From the NCBI RefSeq assembly GCF_015207525.1, contig NZ_JADEWR010000007.1, positions 103,598 to 167,597 of the forward strand: a DNA stretch of 64,000 bases, written 5' to 3'. The position numbers were made by a program, and so were the translations under genes. Below the pieces are notes generated by a model. That model saw only the letters and a program-made list of their open reading frames with translations, searched no databases and was not told the DNA's origin. Origin of the DNA: Nodosilinea sp. LEGE 06152 (GTDB lineage Bacteria; Cyanobacteriota; Cyanobacteriia; Phormidesmidales; Phormidesmidaceae). Each line of letters begins with the position of its first letter. Within the stretch, counting starts at the first letter, position 1. Shown piece after piece: positions 25,180 through 33,658 of this stretch.

Positions 25180-26685
25180 TTAAGGGGCTTCTTCGCTAGC
25201 GGGGGCTTCTGGCTGGGGCGGGGTGGCCGCCGGGGGGGGAGCCGCCGGAGCTGGGGGAGCTGCCGGAGCAGGCTGAGGGGGCGGGGTCGCTGGGGTTGGA
25301 GCCACGACTGGTGGCGCTGGCGTTGGGGTTGGCGGTGGCGATGATGGCGTCGGGGTTGGGGCTGGGGATGATGGGGTTGGTGTCGGCGTTGGGGTTGGGG
25401 TTGGCGTTGGTGGGGCTACCGCAGGTTCTGGTGAAGATTCAGGTGCTGCATTCTCAGGCTCGGGAATGAGGGGATCGGCGGGAGCACTGGCGGGTTCTGA
25501 ATCGGTTTCAGCAGATGCCGGTGGCTCAGTCTCGGCGGGTTCAGTGGGTTCGGTAGGGGCAGCCGTTGATTCTGGCGTGGGGTTGGGCTCTGCGGCCGAT
25601 TCAGTCGCTGGGGTTGGTTCTGATGGCAGCTCTACTGCCTGGCGCTCGCCCCGACGGCGAGCATCGCGGTTTCGGCGTGAGCCTTCAATGGTCAGGTCAT
25701 ACTCAATAGGAACGCTGGCTCCGCCATTGACAGGCTGAAACCGTGAGTTTCGAGCGGCCTGAATAGCGGCCTGATCGATCGCCGGGTTACCGCTGGAGCG
25801 GGTCAGAGTCACACTGCGAACGCTGCCGTCGGGGTTGATGTCAACGCTGACCATGGGTTGACCTTCGGCCCCGGCATCTAGGGCGCTTTGGGGATAGCTG
25901 GGACGCACGCAATTTTGGCAGGCCACCGTGCGCGAGCCCTGGCCCTGGCCGTTGCCGCCAGAGGAATTGGTGGTGCCAGTGCCGGGGCGGGCAGCGGTAG
26001 TTTCGCCAGCCCCCGCTGAGTCAGAAGCGGGAGGCCCAGCTGAGTCAGGGCTACCATCTGCTGAAGTGCCAGCGGCAACCTCACCCTCGGCCTCTCGCCG
26101 CTGCTGTAGAAAGTCGCGCAGGCGCTCGAACTGGGAGGACTCCTCTGCCGCAGTGGCTAGGTCGGGCTCTGTCGGCTCGGCTTCGGTTTCGGCTTCGGCG
26201 ACGGCCTCTTCGGGTTCAACGGTTTCGGGCGGTAGATCGGCCTCGGGGGTTTCTTCCTCCTCTTCTGGCACCTCTAGCTCTGACTCGACTTCGGTTTCGA
26301 CCAGGGGTTCGGGCTCGACCGGTTCTGGAAGCTCAGGCTCGGCTACCGCAACTGGCTGGGGTGCCGCAACAATGGCGGCTGGAGGGGGTGGGGCCGGGGC
26401 CGCTGGGGCGGGAGCGGGGTCATTGGTCTGGGTGCTGAGTTCGGCGGGCTGGGTGGGGTCGGGCAAGACCTCGGGCTCGTCGGGCAGCGGCTCGGTTACC
26501 GACTCGGTGATGATCAGCTCGATGGGCGTTAGCTCATCGGTGGCGGCTTGCCAAAAGTTGAACTGGCTCAGGCTGAGCCCCACCCCGTGGGCACCCAGGG
26601 AGCCCAACAGGCCCCAAAGCAGAAGTCGTTTCAGCTTTTTCTGCTCGTGCTCATGCTGTTGGACGCAGATTTCTGAAAGGCTCAT
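25180..26685 (-). CDS. tonB: TonB-like energy transducer with internal TonB domain
   Basis: A 501-residue protein. A cytoplasmic Lys/His/Glu-rich start leads into a membrane helix (about residues 21-40) with the S-x3-H signature (S-L-G-A-H) of TonB. A long Pro/Glu/Ala linker follows, then the TonB C-terminal domain at about 252-335: P-S-Y-P-x-x-A, G-x-V-x-V-x-I-N-P-D-G-S-V, and A-I-x-A-A-R-N-S-R-F-x-P. Unusually, about 165 further low-complexity residues (Thr-Pro, Ala-Pro, Glu) follow. TonB passes proton-motive energy from ExbB-ExbD to outer-membrane receptors. It is divergent from a receptor gene at 27039. Start ATG 26685; a GTG two codons upstream is possible. Confidence 0.88.
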   Translation of the reverse strand: MSLSEICVQQHEHEQKKLKRLLLWGLLGSLGAHGVGLSLSQFNFWQAATDELTPIELIITESVTEPLPDEPEVLPDPTQPAELSTQTNDPAPAPAAPAPPPPAAIVAAPQPVAVAEPELPEPVEPEPLVETEVESELEVPEEEEETPEADLPPETVEPEEAVAEAETEAEPTEPDLATAAEESSQFERLRDFLQQRREAEGEVAAGTSADGSPDSAGPPASDSAGAGETTAARPGTGTTNSSGGNGQGQGSRTVACQNCVRPSYPQSALDAGAEGQPMVSVDINPDGSVRSVTLTRSSGNPAIDQAAIQAARNSRFQPVNGGASVPIEYDLTIEGSRRNRDARRRGERQAVELPSEPTPATESAAEPNPTPESTAAPTEPTEPAETEPPASAETDSEPASAPADPLIPEPENAAPESSPEPAVAPPTPTPTPTPTPTPSSPAPTPTPSSPPPTPTPAPPVVAPTPATPPPQPAPAAPPAPAAPPPAATPPQPEAPASEEAP

Positions 26686-26733
26686 TGGCACTTGCCCAGG
26701 GAAACGGCAAAACGGTTTTAATCATATTACACA

Positions 26734-26746
26734 ATTGACAGTCAAT
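26734..26746. promoter_or_regulatory. Candidate operator upstream of tonB
   Basis: Perfect palindrome ATTGAC-A-GTCAAT in an AT-rich stretch about 50 bp before the tonB start. It could serve tonB control. It does not closely match the Fur consensus, so the binding protein is unknown. Confidence 0.3.
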
Positions 26747-26800
26747 AGCATTTAGCTGGGGAAACTGAAGTGCTCAAGTTAGGTTACTGACAGCGCTTTA

Positions 26801-26875
26801 GAGGTTGGGTTGAAACGCAGTGAACCTAGCGCCAGAGCTAGGGTGGGCGGGTTCTGCGATCGCGCCACCTACCCA
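26801..26875. repeat. Dispersed palindromic repeat family A, copy 2 (diverged)
   Basis: Begins GAGGTTGGGTTGAAACGCAG and ends GCGCCACCTACCCA, matching the outer parts of the copies at 53329 and 61184. The middle has changed. It lies in the 353-bp gap between tonB and the receptor gene, which holds no gene. Confidence 0.55.
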
Positions 26876-27038
26876 CCCAGTTGATCAAGATTTCGTGAGT
26901 TTTGTCGGTCAATCAGGGGCGCAGGTGTCCGCCACCCTGGGGTAGAAAGACGGCTTGTCTTTAGACAGGCCGCTATCCCCCCTGCCATATTGACCAGGCA
27001 AATAGCTGAGTCTTAAAGCCATATCCGAGGGGCGCACA

Positions 27039-29084
27039 GTGAACAGGAGTGGGTTGAAGTGGTTCGCGGCTCTGGCGTTGGGGAGCTGTATTGGCAGTAC
27101 TGGACTGGTTGACCTGCGCCCTGTTCGAGCAGACCCTGCCCCAGCTGCGTCCGCTGCCTTGCCGAAGCTGGCCTGTACCACCTGCGGCTCCGCCAGCGAC
27201 CTGATAGTTCAGCAGCCGGGGTCGGCTGAACCCGATGATGAGGGCATTTTACGGATTATTGTCACCGAAGACATGCCGGTGCAGTCTACGCCGGTCTATG
27301 TGATCGACGCTGAGCAGATTCAGCAGTCGGGGGCCGATACGCTGTCAGAGATTCTGCGCGGTTTGCCCGGCTTTGCCATCAACGATGTGGGGTTTGGGGC
27401 CGATATTCACACGGGCACGGCCTACCGGGGGCACTCGATCAATCAGTCGGTCTTTCTGATCGACGGGCGGCCCTTTAATACCAATATCAGCACCTACCAC
27501 GGCGGCACCGATCTCAACAGCATTCCCACCGACGCCATTGAGCGGGTGGAGCTGTCTAGCGGCACGGCGGCCACCCTATACGGGTCTGAAGCCTTTGGCG
27601 GCGTGGTAAATATTGTGACGCGGCTAGGCACGGGCATACCCCGCTTTACGGGGGCGGCGCAGCTGGGTTCCTACGGGCTATCGAACTATCGGGGGCGATT
27701 TGGAGGCAGCTTTAACGATGTAGATTTTAGTCTGGGCTACGAACGCGCCCGGGCCGAGAACAACTATGTCGTACCCGTGGGAGCGGCCAACCGTGGCCCC
27801 GATGGCCGCCTCTTTAACGGCGATACAGCGGTGGACAATATCTATGGACGGCTGGGGTTTGCCATCGACGATCGCAACCAGCTCGACTTTAGCGCCAGCC
27901 ACCTCAGCAGCCGCAAGGGGCTGTTGTACTTTGGCTTTCCGCTCCAGCGCGATCGCCTCCACCACGATGGCCTCAATCTGGGCCTCACCTGGGAGGCGGC
28001 GCTGGGCGCTGGGGATGACTCGCAGCTGGCAGTCTCGGTAGGCTACAACAGCGATTACTTCAACACCTTTGGCCCCACCCAGGGGGTGTTCTCGCGCACG
28101 GGCGTGCTCGATACCAAAACTCTGCTCAGCCGAGTGCAGCACGATTGGCAGCTGAGCGATCGCCTACAGTTGCAGTGGGGGGGCGACCTCAGACAGACCT
28201 GGTTTAGCGGCGAAGCCAGCTCCACCGCCCCGGCCCTGGCCCCGCTCAACGACGTTGAAAATCGCAGCCGGTTTGAGGGGGCGGTGTTTGCCCTCGGCAC
28301 CCTGCGCCTCACCGACACCCTGCAAACCGAGGTGGGGCTGCGCCAAAACCTGACCAGCGAATTTGGAGCCTACACCAACCCCAGCCTGGGCCTCAACTGG
28401 GCCGCCACCCCAGGGGTAAACTTTCGCAGCAGCTGGGTTTCGGTGCAGCGCAACCCCGGCCTTGACCAGCTCTATCTGTTCGATACGGTGCACAACTGGC
28501 TGGCTAACCCCGATCTGGTGCCCGAGCAAGGCTCAGCCTGGACGATTGGGGTCGATACGCAGCTAGCCCCCAACCTGAGCGGCCAGGTAACCTACTTCGG
28601 CAGCCAGCTCAACAACCGCCTGGGCATTCGGACCGGTCGCTGGGAAAACATTGGCCTGGTCAGCACCAATGGCCTAGAGCTGGCCCTCAACTGGCAGGTT
28701 AGCCCTCAGTGGAACACGTTCTTAAACTACACCTACACCAGCGCCCAAATTAAAGACGGCCCCGAGGCAGGGCTACAGCTTGGGATGATTCCATTTTCGG
28801 TGGGGCAGATGGGCGTGGGCTATCGCCACAACGGATGGCAGGCCGCCGTGCTGGCCAGCTACAACAGCGGCGCGCGACGGGCCTTTTTTGTGAACCCCGG
28901 CGACACTAGTTTAGATTTCACGGAGTCTTGGCTCAACCTCGATTTCACGGCGCGGGTGCCCGTGCTGCAAAACCTGGGGCTGGTGATCTATGTCGAGAAC
29001 TTGGCCAATCGCCAGTACGAAAAGTCAAACCGCATCTACCACCCCGGCACAGCGTTTCGCATTGGCGTGGAGTCTATTTTTTAG
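27039..29084 (+). CDS. TonB-dependent outer-membrane receptor
   Basis: A 681-residue receptor. Signal peptide ending near A-D-P, then a TonB-box-like stretch (I-L-R-I-I-V-T-E-D), a plug domain (about 85-200: D-A-E-Q-I-Q-Q-S-G-A-D-T-L-S-E-I-L-R-G-L-P-G, F-L-I-D-G-R-P, I-E-R-V-E-L-S-S-G, E-A-F-G-G-V-V-N-I-V-T), and a beta barrel ending in an aromatic residue (S-I-F). It lacks the AMIN domain of the two other receptors in the window. It starts the tract receptor-exbB-exbD-fecCD-fecCD-fecE-fecB, so a ferric siderophore, or possibly heme, is the likely ligand. The start is GTG. Confidence 0.92.
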   Translation: MNRSGLKWFAALALGSCIGSTGLVDLRPVRADPAPAASAALPKLACTTCGSASDLIVQQPGSAEPDDEGILRIIVTEDMPVQSTPVYVIDAEQIQQSGADTLSEILRGLPGFAINDVGFGADIHTGTAYRGHSINQSVFLIDGRPFNTNISTYHGGTDLNSIPTDAIERVELSSGTAATLYGSEAFGGVVNIVTRLGTGIPRFTGAAQLGSYGLSNYRGRFGGSFNDVDFSLGYERARAENNYVVPVGAANRGPDGRLFNGDTAVDNIYGRLGFAIDDRNQLDFSASHLSSRKGLLYFGFPLQRDRLHHDGLNLGLTWEAALGAGDDSQLAVSVGYNSDYFNTFGPTQGVFSRTGVLDTKTLLSRVQHDWQLSDRLQLQWGGDLRQTWFSGEASSTAPALAPLNDVENRSRFEGAVFALGTLRLTDTLQTEVGLRQNLTSEFGAYTNPSLGLNWAATPGVNFRSSWVSVQRNPGLDQLYLFDTVHNWLANPDLVPEQGSAWTIGVDTQLAPNLSGQVTYFGSQLNNRLGIRTGRWENIGLVSTNGLELALNWQVSPQWNTFLNYTYTSAQIKDGPEAGLQLGMIPFSVGQMGVGYRHNGWQAAVLASYNSGARRAFFVNPGDTSLDFTESWLNLDFTARVPVLQNLGLVIYVENLANRQYEKSNRIYHPGTAFRIGVESIF

Positions 29085-29227
29085 GCTCAGCCCCGCCGCC
29101 CTCGGCCTGAGGAGCGGAGACGCTAGCTGAGCAGTGGGTTGCTGAGGCAGGGGCTGCCGTCAAATTTGTCTTGACAGGGCACCGCAAACAAGGGTTAATC
29201 TAATGACACCAATTTGCAACTAGGTCT

Positions 29228-29875
29228 ATGGGTACTATTTTTGCGGCGGGCGGCATTGTGATGTGGCCGCTGCTAGGGTTTTCAATCCTAGCGATCGCGC
29301 TCATCATCGAGCGCTCCCTCTTCTGGTTTCGCATCAACCGCCGCCAGCGCCCGGTGATGCAAGACATTCTGCGCACCTATCGGCAAGCGCCTGTGGATGT
29401 GTACCCCAAGCTGCGGCAGAACGTCAACCTGCCCATTGCCCGCATTTTTCTCGAAGCGCTGGACATCGAAGGGGCCAGCCCCAAGCAGTTTCACCTGGCC
29501 CTGGCCAGCGCCATGCAGGCTGAGCTGCCCCACCTGCGTCGGTTTAACACCGTCTTTGCCACCATCATCAGCGTCGCGCCGCTGCTCGGCCTGCTCGGCA
29601 CTATTCTTGGCCTGATCGCCTCCTTTTCCGCCATTCAGCTCGGCGACATTGGCTCCAATGCCAACGCCGTTACCGGCGGCATCAGCGAAGCCCTAGTATC
29701 CACCGCCGCCGGGCTGGTAGTCGCCATTGGCACGCTGCTATTTGCCAACCTCTTTCGCGGCTTCTACAAACGCCAGATCGCGCTGATTCAGGAGTACGGC
29801 GGCCAGTTTGAGATTTTGTACGAAACCCACTACGAGCGGCAGAGCCAGCTTAGGGAAGAGTCTTTGGTGAGGTAG
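29228..29875 (+). CDS. exbB: ExbB/TolQ proton-channel subunit
   Basis: A 215-residue MotA/TolQ/ExbB-family protein with three membrane helices: about 11-29, 105-130 and 150-175. Helix 2 holds A-P-L-L-G-L-L-G-T-I-L-G-L-I and helix 3 S-T-A-A-G-L-V-V-A-I, the conserved pore signatures. With ExbD it powers TonB. It lies 143 bp after the receptor and upstream of exbD, from which it is separated by a 167-bp tandem-repeat tract. Confidence 0.95.
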   Translation: MGTIFAAGGIVMWPLLGFSILAIALIIERSLFWFRINRRQRPVMQDILRTYRQAPVDVYPKLRQNVNLPIARIFLEALDIEGASPKQFHLALASAMQAELPHLRRFNTVFATIISVAPLLGLLGTILGLIASFSAIQLGDIGSNANAVTGGISEALVSTAAGLVVAIGTLLFANLFRGFYKRQIALIQEYGGQFEILYETHYERQSQLREESLVR

Positions 29876-30042
29876 ATGGGTAGATGGGTGGATGGGTAGA
29901 TGGGTAGATGGGTAGATGGGTAGATGGGTCTATTCATAGCGCATGGACTGCACCCTCCCACTCGCCCACCCTCCCACTCATCCACCCTCCCACTCATCCA
30001 CCCTCCCACTCATCCACCCTCCCACTCATCCACCCTCCCACC
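29874..30042 (+). repeat. Two tandem-repeat blocks between exbB and exbD
   Basis: Block 1 (about 29874-29929) is an octamer GATGGGTA repeated about seven times, starting inside the exbB stop codon region. Block 2 (about 29951-30042) is a 16-bp unit CCACCCTCCCACTCAT repeated four to five times and ends two bases before the exbD ATG. The first is G-rich and the second C-rich on the same strand, so the mRNA could fold the two together. No Shine-Dalgarno site precedes exbD. Confidence 0.88.
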
Positions 30043-30447
30043 ATGTACTTCCCCGAAGAACCCGAAGAAGAGTTTGAACTCAACATCGTGCCGATGATCG
30101 ATGTCATCTTTGCGATTTTGACGTTTTTCATTATTTCTAGCCTGTTTCTCACTCGTTCTGAGTCATTGCCGGTAAATTTGCCCAAGGCCGATAGCTCCGA
30201 GGTGCAGCAGCGCACGCAGATTACGGTCTCGGTTGAGGATTCTGGTGCGATCGCGCTGAATCGAGAATCCATTGCGCTAGACAACCTGCAATCGAGTGTG
30301 CGCGACCTGATGGGTACCACCCAGGAATCGGTGATTGTGATCAACGCCGATGAAGCCGTCAACCACGGTCGCGTGATTGCGGTGATGGACGAACTGCGGG
30401 CGATCGAGGGAGCCACCCTGGGGATTGCAACGCAACGGGAGAATTAG
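30043..30447 (+). CDS. exbD: ExbD/TolR family protein
   Basis: A 134-residue protein: acidic N-terminus ([18 protein letters not shown]), one membrane helix carrying the proton-relay Asp in [13 protein letters not shown], and a periplasmic domain with V-I-V-I-N-A-D-E and V-M-D-E-L-R. This is standard ExbD. ATG 30043 is fixed by homology; upstream in-frame sequence is only tandem repeat. The FecCD permease gene starts 5 bp after it. Confidence 0.95.
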   Translation: MYFPEEPEEEFELNIVPMIDVIFAILTFFIISSLFLTRSESLPVNLPKADSSEVQQRTQITVSVEDSGAIALNRESIALDNLQSSVRDLMGTTQESVIVINADEAVNHGRVIAVMDELRAIEGATLGIATQREN

Positions 30448-30452
30448 CACTA

Positions 30453-31487
30453 GTGTCATCCCTTCAGTCAGACAGGCCAAAGCTTTCTCCAATGTTGTCT
30501 CAGTCGCCTCTGTCGCTGGTGTTGGGGCTATTTTTGGGCGGTTTGGTGCTGCTGGTCTGTCTTTTGACGAGCATTTTGCTGGGGGCCGCCGATATTGCAC
30601 CCGATACGGTGTTTCAAGCCATCTTTCAATTTGATGGCTCGACGGAGCATTTGATTATTCGCACGGTGCGGCTGCCTAGGGCGGTATTGGCGGTGGTGGT
30701 GGGGGCGGCGCTGGCGGTGGCTGGAGCCATTACCCAGGGGCTGACCCGCAACCCGCTGGCCGCGCCTGATATTTTGGGCATCAATGTCGGGGCGGCGCTG
30801 GCGATGGTGCTGGCGGTGTTTTTGCGGGGCAGCGGCGGCAGCTACGTGGGGTTTGCCTTTGGGGGAGCGGCGATCGCAGCCCTTACCGTCTACTGGCTTG
30901 GCTCTATGGGTCGCAGCGGTCTCACGCCCCTCAAGTTGGTGATCGCCGGAGCCGCCCTGTCGTACCTGCTCAGCTCCCTCACCACGGGCATTCTCATCCT
31001 CAGTCAGCGCACGCTGGATGAGATTCGCTTTTGGCTGGCCGGGTCGCTGGCCGGGCAAGATATTGCGTCTATTCTGCCGGTGCTGCCCTACATCGCCGTG
31101 GGGCTAGCAGCGTCGCTGGCCCTGGGGCGACAGCTAACGCTGATGAGCCTGGGCGAAGACGTGGCCCAGGGCTTAGGGCTGCAAACCGCCTGGGTGAAAG
31201 TGGGATCGGCGATCGCCGTCGTTCTGCTAGCGGGCAGCGCCGTGGCCCTGGCTGGCCCCATCGGCTTCGTCGGGTTGGTGGTGCCCCACGTGGTGCGCTT
31301 CGCCGTCGGCGTCGACTACCGCTGGATTTTGCCCTACTCCATGATCGCTGGGGCCATCCTGCTCTCGGTGGCCGATACCGCCGCTCGCCTGGTGATTCGC
31401 CCCCAGGAGCTGCCGGTGGGGATCATGACCGCGATCGTGGGGGCACCGTTCTTTATCTATTTGGCGCGGTCGAAGATCAAACGGTGA
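30453..31487 (+). CDS. FecCD-family iron-siderophore ABC permease 1
   Basis: A 344-residue inner-membrane permease of the BtuC/FecCD family, with about ten helices. Motifs: [37 protein letters not shown], and [15 protein letters not shown]. It pairs with the second permease at 31618 to form the importer channel. GTG start 5 bp after exbD; ATG at 30492 is an alternative. Confidence 0.94.
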   Translation: MSSLQSDRPKLSPMLSQSPLSLVLGLFLGGLVLLVCLLTSILLGAADIAPDTVFQAIFQFDGSTEHLIIRTVRLPRAVLAVVVGAALAVAGAITQGLTRNPLAAPDILGINVGAALAMVLAVFLRGSGGSYVGFAFGGAAIAALTVYWLGSMGRSGLTPLKLVIAGAALSYLLSSLTTGILILSQRTLDEIRFWLAGSLAGQDIASILPVLPYIAVGLAASLALGRQLTLMSLGEDVAQGLGLQTAWVKVGSAIAVVLLAGSAVALAGPIGFVGLVVPHVVRFAVGVDYRWILPYSMIAGAILLSVADTAARLVIRPQELPVGIMTAIVGAPFFIYLARSKIKR

Positions 31488-31546
31488 GGCGCAGGTTAAT
31501 GGTGGGCAGTGCCCACCCTACGAGAGGCAGCAAACAGCATTGGAAT

Positions 31547-31617
31547 GGTGCATCGCTACGCGGATGCACCCTACACCCCCTCACCCATCTACCCATCCAC
31601 CCGCCTACCCGCCCACC
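31547..31617 (+). repeat. Hairpin and C-rich tract between the two permease genes
   Basis: GGTGCATC and GATGCACC (31547-31570) form an inverted repeat like the ends of the element at 17896. A C-rich tract (ACCCATCTACCCATCCACCC) then runs to the ATG at 31618 without a ribosome site. A separate small palindrome GTGGGCA-G-TGCCCAC lies at 31502-31516. Confidence 0.75.
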
Positions 31618-32664
31618 ATGCCCACCAAACCCTGGCTCTCCATCCGTCCCCGCCAATTCCCAGTCTCCCTACGGGTCGATCGCCGCGTGCCTGCGGTATT
31701 GGTGGCGCTAGTGGCGATCGCCCTGCTCTCCCTCATCTTCAACGTCAGCCAGGGAGAGTACCCGGTGCCGCCGCTGGAGGTGGTCAAAACCATTCTGGGC
31801 TTTCCGGCCAGCCCCGACTACGCCTTTGTGGTGAATACGTTGCGGCTGCCCCGCGCCCTGGTGGCGCTGCTGGTGGGCATGGGGCTGGCGACGGCGGGGA
31901 CAATTTTGCAGGGCATTACCCGCAACCCGCTGGCGGCTCCAGAAATCATCGGCATTAATTCAGGGGCGAGTTTGGTGGCGGTGGCGCTGATCGTGCTGTT
32001 CCCGCAGGTGGCGGTGGGGTGGCTACCGATCGCCGCGTTTTTGGGCGGATTGGGGGCGGCGATCGCCATCTACCTGCTGGCCTGGAACGGCGGCAGCTCG
32101 CCCATGCGCCTGATCTTGATCGGCATCGGCCTGACTTCGCTCACCGGAGCCTTCACCACCCTGATGATCACCTTCGGCAACATCTACGATGTCAGCCAAG
32201 CCCTGGTGTGGCTCACCGGCAGCGTCTACGGCCGCAGTTGGGAGCACCTCTGGCCGCTGCTGCCCTGGCTGATCATTTTTCTGCCCCTGACCCTGGTGCT
32301 AGCGCGGGATCTGGACAGCCTGAATCTGGGCGACAGCCTGGCCCAGGGGCTGGGCAGCCGGGTGGAGTGGACCCGCAGCCTGCTGCTGCTCTGCACCGTA
32401 GCTCTGGCCGGGGCATCAGTGGCCACGGCGGGCACCATCGGGTTTGTCGGGCTGATGGCTCCGCACCTGGGGCGGCAGTTGGTAGGGCCATCCCACGCGG
32501 GGTTAATTCCGGTGGCGGCGCTGACCGGGGCATGCATCGTAGAGCTGGCCGATCTGGTGGGGCGACTGGCCTTTGCCCCCATTGAGCTACCCTGCGGGGT
32601 GATTACAGCGGTCGTCGGCGCGCCCTATTTCCTGTGGCTGCTGTACCGCGACCGTAACCAGTAA
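31618..32664 (+). CDS. FecCD-family iron-siderophore ABC permease 2
   Basis: A 348-residue permease paralogous to the preceding gene: [41 protein letters not shown], and G-T-I-G-F-V-G-L-M-A-P-H. About ten helices. The first codons encode a basic stretch (R-P-R-Q-F-P-V-S-L-R-V-D-R-R). It would form a heterodimer with permease 1. The start is ATG directly after the C-rich tract; upstream codons in frame are repeat-derived. Confidence 0.94.
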   Translation: MPTKPWLSIRPRQFPVSLRVDRRVPAVLVALVAIALLSLIFNVSQGEYPVPPLEVVKTILGFPASPDYAFVVNTLRLPRALVALLVGMGLATAGTILQGITRNPLAAPEIIGINSGASLVAVALIVLFPQVAVGWLPIAAFLGGLGAAIAIYLLAWNGGSSPMRLILIGIGLTSLTGAFTTLMITFGNIYDVSQALVWLTGSVYGRSWEHLWPLLPWLIIFLPLTLVLARDLDSLNLGDSLAQGLGSRVEWTRSLLLLCTVALAGASVATAGTIGFVGLMAPHLGRQLVGPSHAGLIPVAALTGACIVELADLVGRLAFAPIELPCGVITAVVGAPYFLWLLYRDRNQ

Positions 32665-32744
32665 TCCAGAGAAGACAGAAGGCAAAAAAGTCAGGTGCAA
32701 GGTGCAAGGCAGAACCGTAAACCCGAAACCTGAAACCCGAAACC

Positions 32745-32798
32745 CCAACTCTCCCACCCATCCACCCACCTACCCATCCACCCCTCCCCCCCTCCCCC
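32745..32798 (+). repeat. C-rich tract before the ATPase start codon
   Basis: Units such as CCCACCCATCCACCCACCTA end in a long C-run directly before ATG 32799. Upstream (about 32715-32745) is a smaller repeat of ACCCGAAACC type. No Shine-Dalgarno site. Confidence 0.75.
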
Positions 32799-33614
32799 AT
32801 GCTCACCAATACCGCCACTCAAATCGCCCTCACCGCCCGCAAGCTCACGCTGGCCTACGACGGCAATGTGATCATTCAAGGGCTCGATCTCGCCATTCCC
32901 CAGGGACAGGTCACCACGCTGGTGGGGCCAAACGGCTGCGGTAAGTCCACTCTGCTGCGGGGGCTGGCGCGGCTGCTCAAGCCCCAGGGCGGTACGGTGT
33001 ATTTGGATGGGGATGCGATCGCCCATCTGCCCACCAAAGAACTGGCCAAGCGCCTGGGCATTTTGCCCCAAAGCCCCGCTGCCCCCGAAGGGCTAACCGT
33101 GCGCGAACTGGTGGCCCAGGGCCGCTACCCCCACCAGAGCTGGCTGCAGCAGTGGTCAAAAGAGGATGAGCTGAAGGTGGAGGAGGCGATCGCCACCACC
33201 CACCTGCACGAGTTTGCCAACCGCCCCCTCGACACCCTCTCCGGCGGTCAGCGCCAGCGAGCCTGGATCGCCATGGCCCTGGCCCAAGACACCGAAACCC
33301 TACTGCTGGACGAACCCACCACCTACTTGGATCTAGCTCATCAAATCGAAGTGCTGGACTTGCTCTATCAGCTCAACCGCCAGGGAAATCGCACCATTGT
33401 CATGGTGCTCCACGACCTGAACATGGCCTGTCGCTACAGCCACCAGTTAATCGCGCTGCGGGAAGGGAATGTGCTGGCTCAGGGGTCGCCTCAGACAGTT
33501 GTAACGGAGGCACTGGTGCGCCAGGTGTTTGGGTTAGAGAGCCGCATCATTTGCGACCCGGTGGCCGGTACGCCCCTGTGCGTTCCGGTCAGCCCCTGCA
33601 TGGAGCACGCCTGA
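32799..33614 (+). CDS. FecE/FepC-type ABC transporter ATPase
   Basis: A 271-residue ATPase: Walker [10 protein letters not shown] near residue 45, Q-loop L-P-Q-S, the G-R-Y-P-H-Q segment typical of siderophore importers, signature L-S-G-G-Q-R-Q-R, Walker [12 protein letters not shown], and the H-loop V-L-H-D-L-N. It energises the permease pair encoded upstream. The C-terminus resembles FepC-like proteins (V-F-G-L-E-S-R-I-I). The broken binding-protein gene follows 44 bp downstream. Confidence 0.95.
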   Translation: MLTNTATQIALTARKLTLAYDGNVIIQGLDLAIPQGQVTTLVGPNGCGKSTLLRGLARLLKPQGGTVYLDGDAIAHLPTKELAKRLGILPQSPAAPEGLTVRELVAQGRYPHQSWLQQWSKEDELKVEEAIATTHLHEFANRPLDTLSGGQRQRAWIAMALAQDTETLLLDEPTTYLDLAHQIEVLDLLYQLNRQGNRTIVMVLHDLNMACRYSHQLIALREGNVLAQGSPQTVVTEALVRQVFGLESRIICDPVAGTPLCVPVSPCMEHA

Positions 33615-33658
33615 ATGTCTGGTGAGGCAGAGTAGTTTTTTGTGGTGGAGAGGAAGCG

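Noticed and set aside
24699..25183. Overlapping short frames between the hypothetical gene and tonB
   Set aside because: They shift frame across a tandem repeat and have no consistent coding signal or family match.
25928..26755. Long Ser/Gly-rich plus-strand frame opposite tonB
   Set aside because: Antisense of Pro/Glu/Ala-rich tonB codons; low complexity and no start context.
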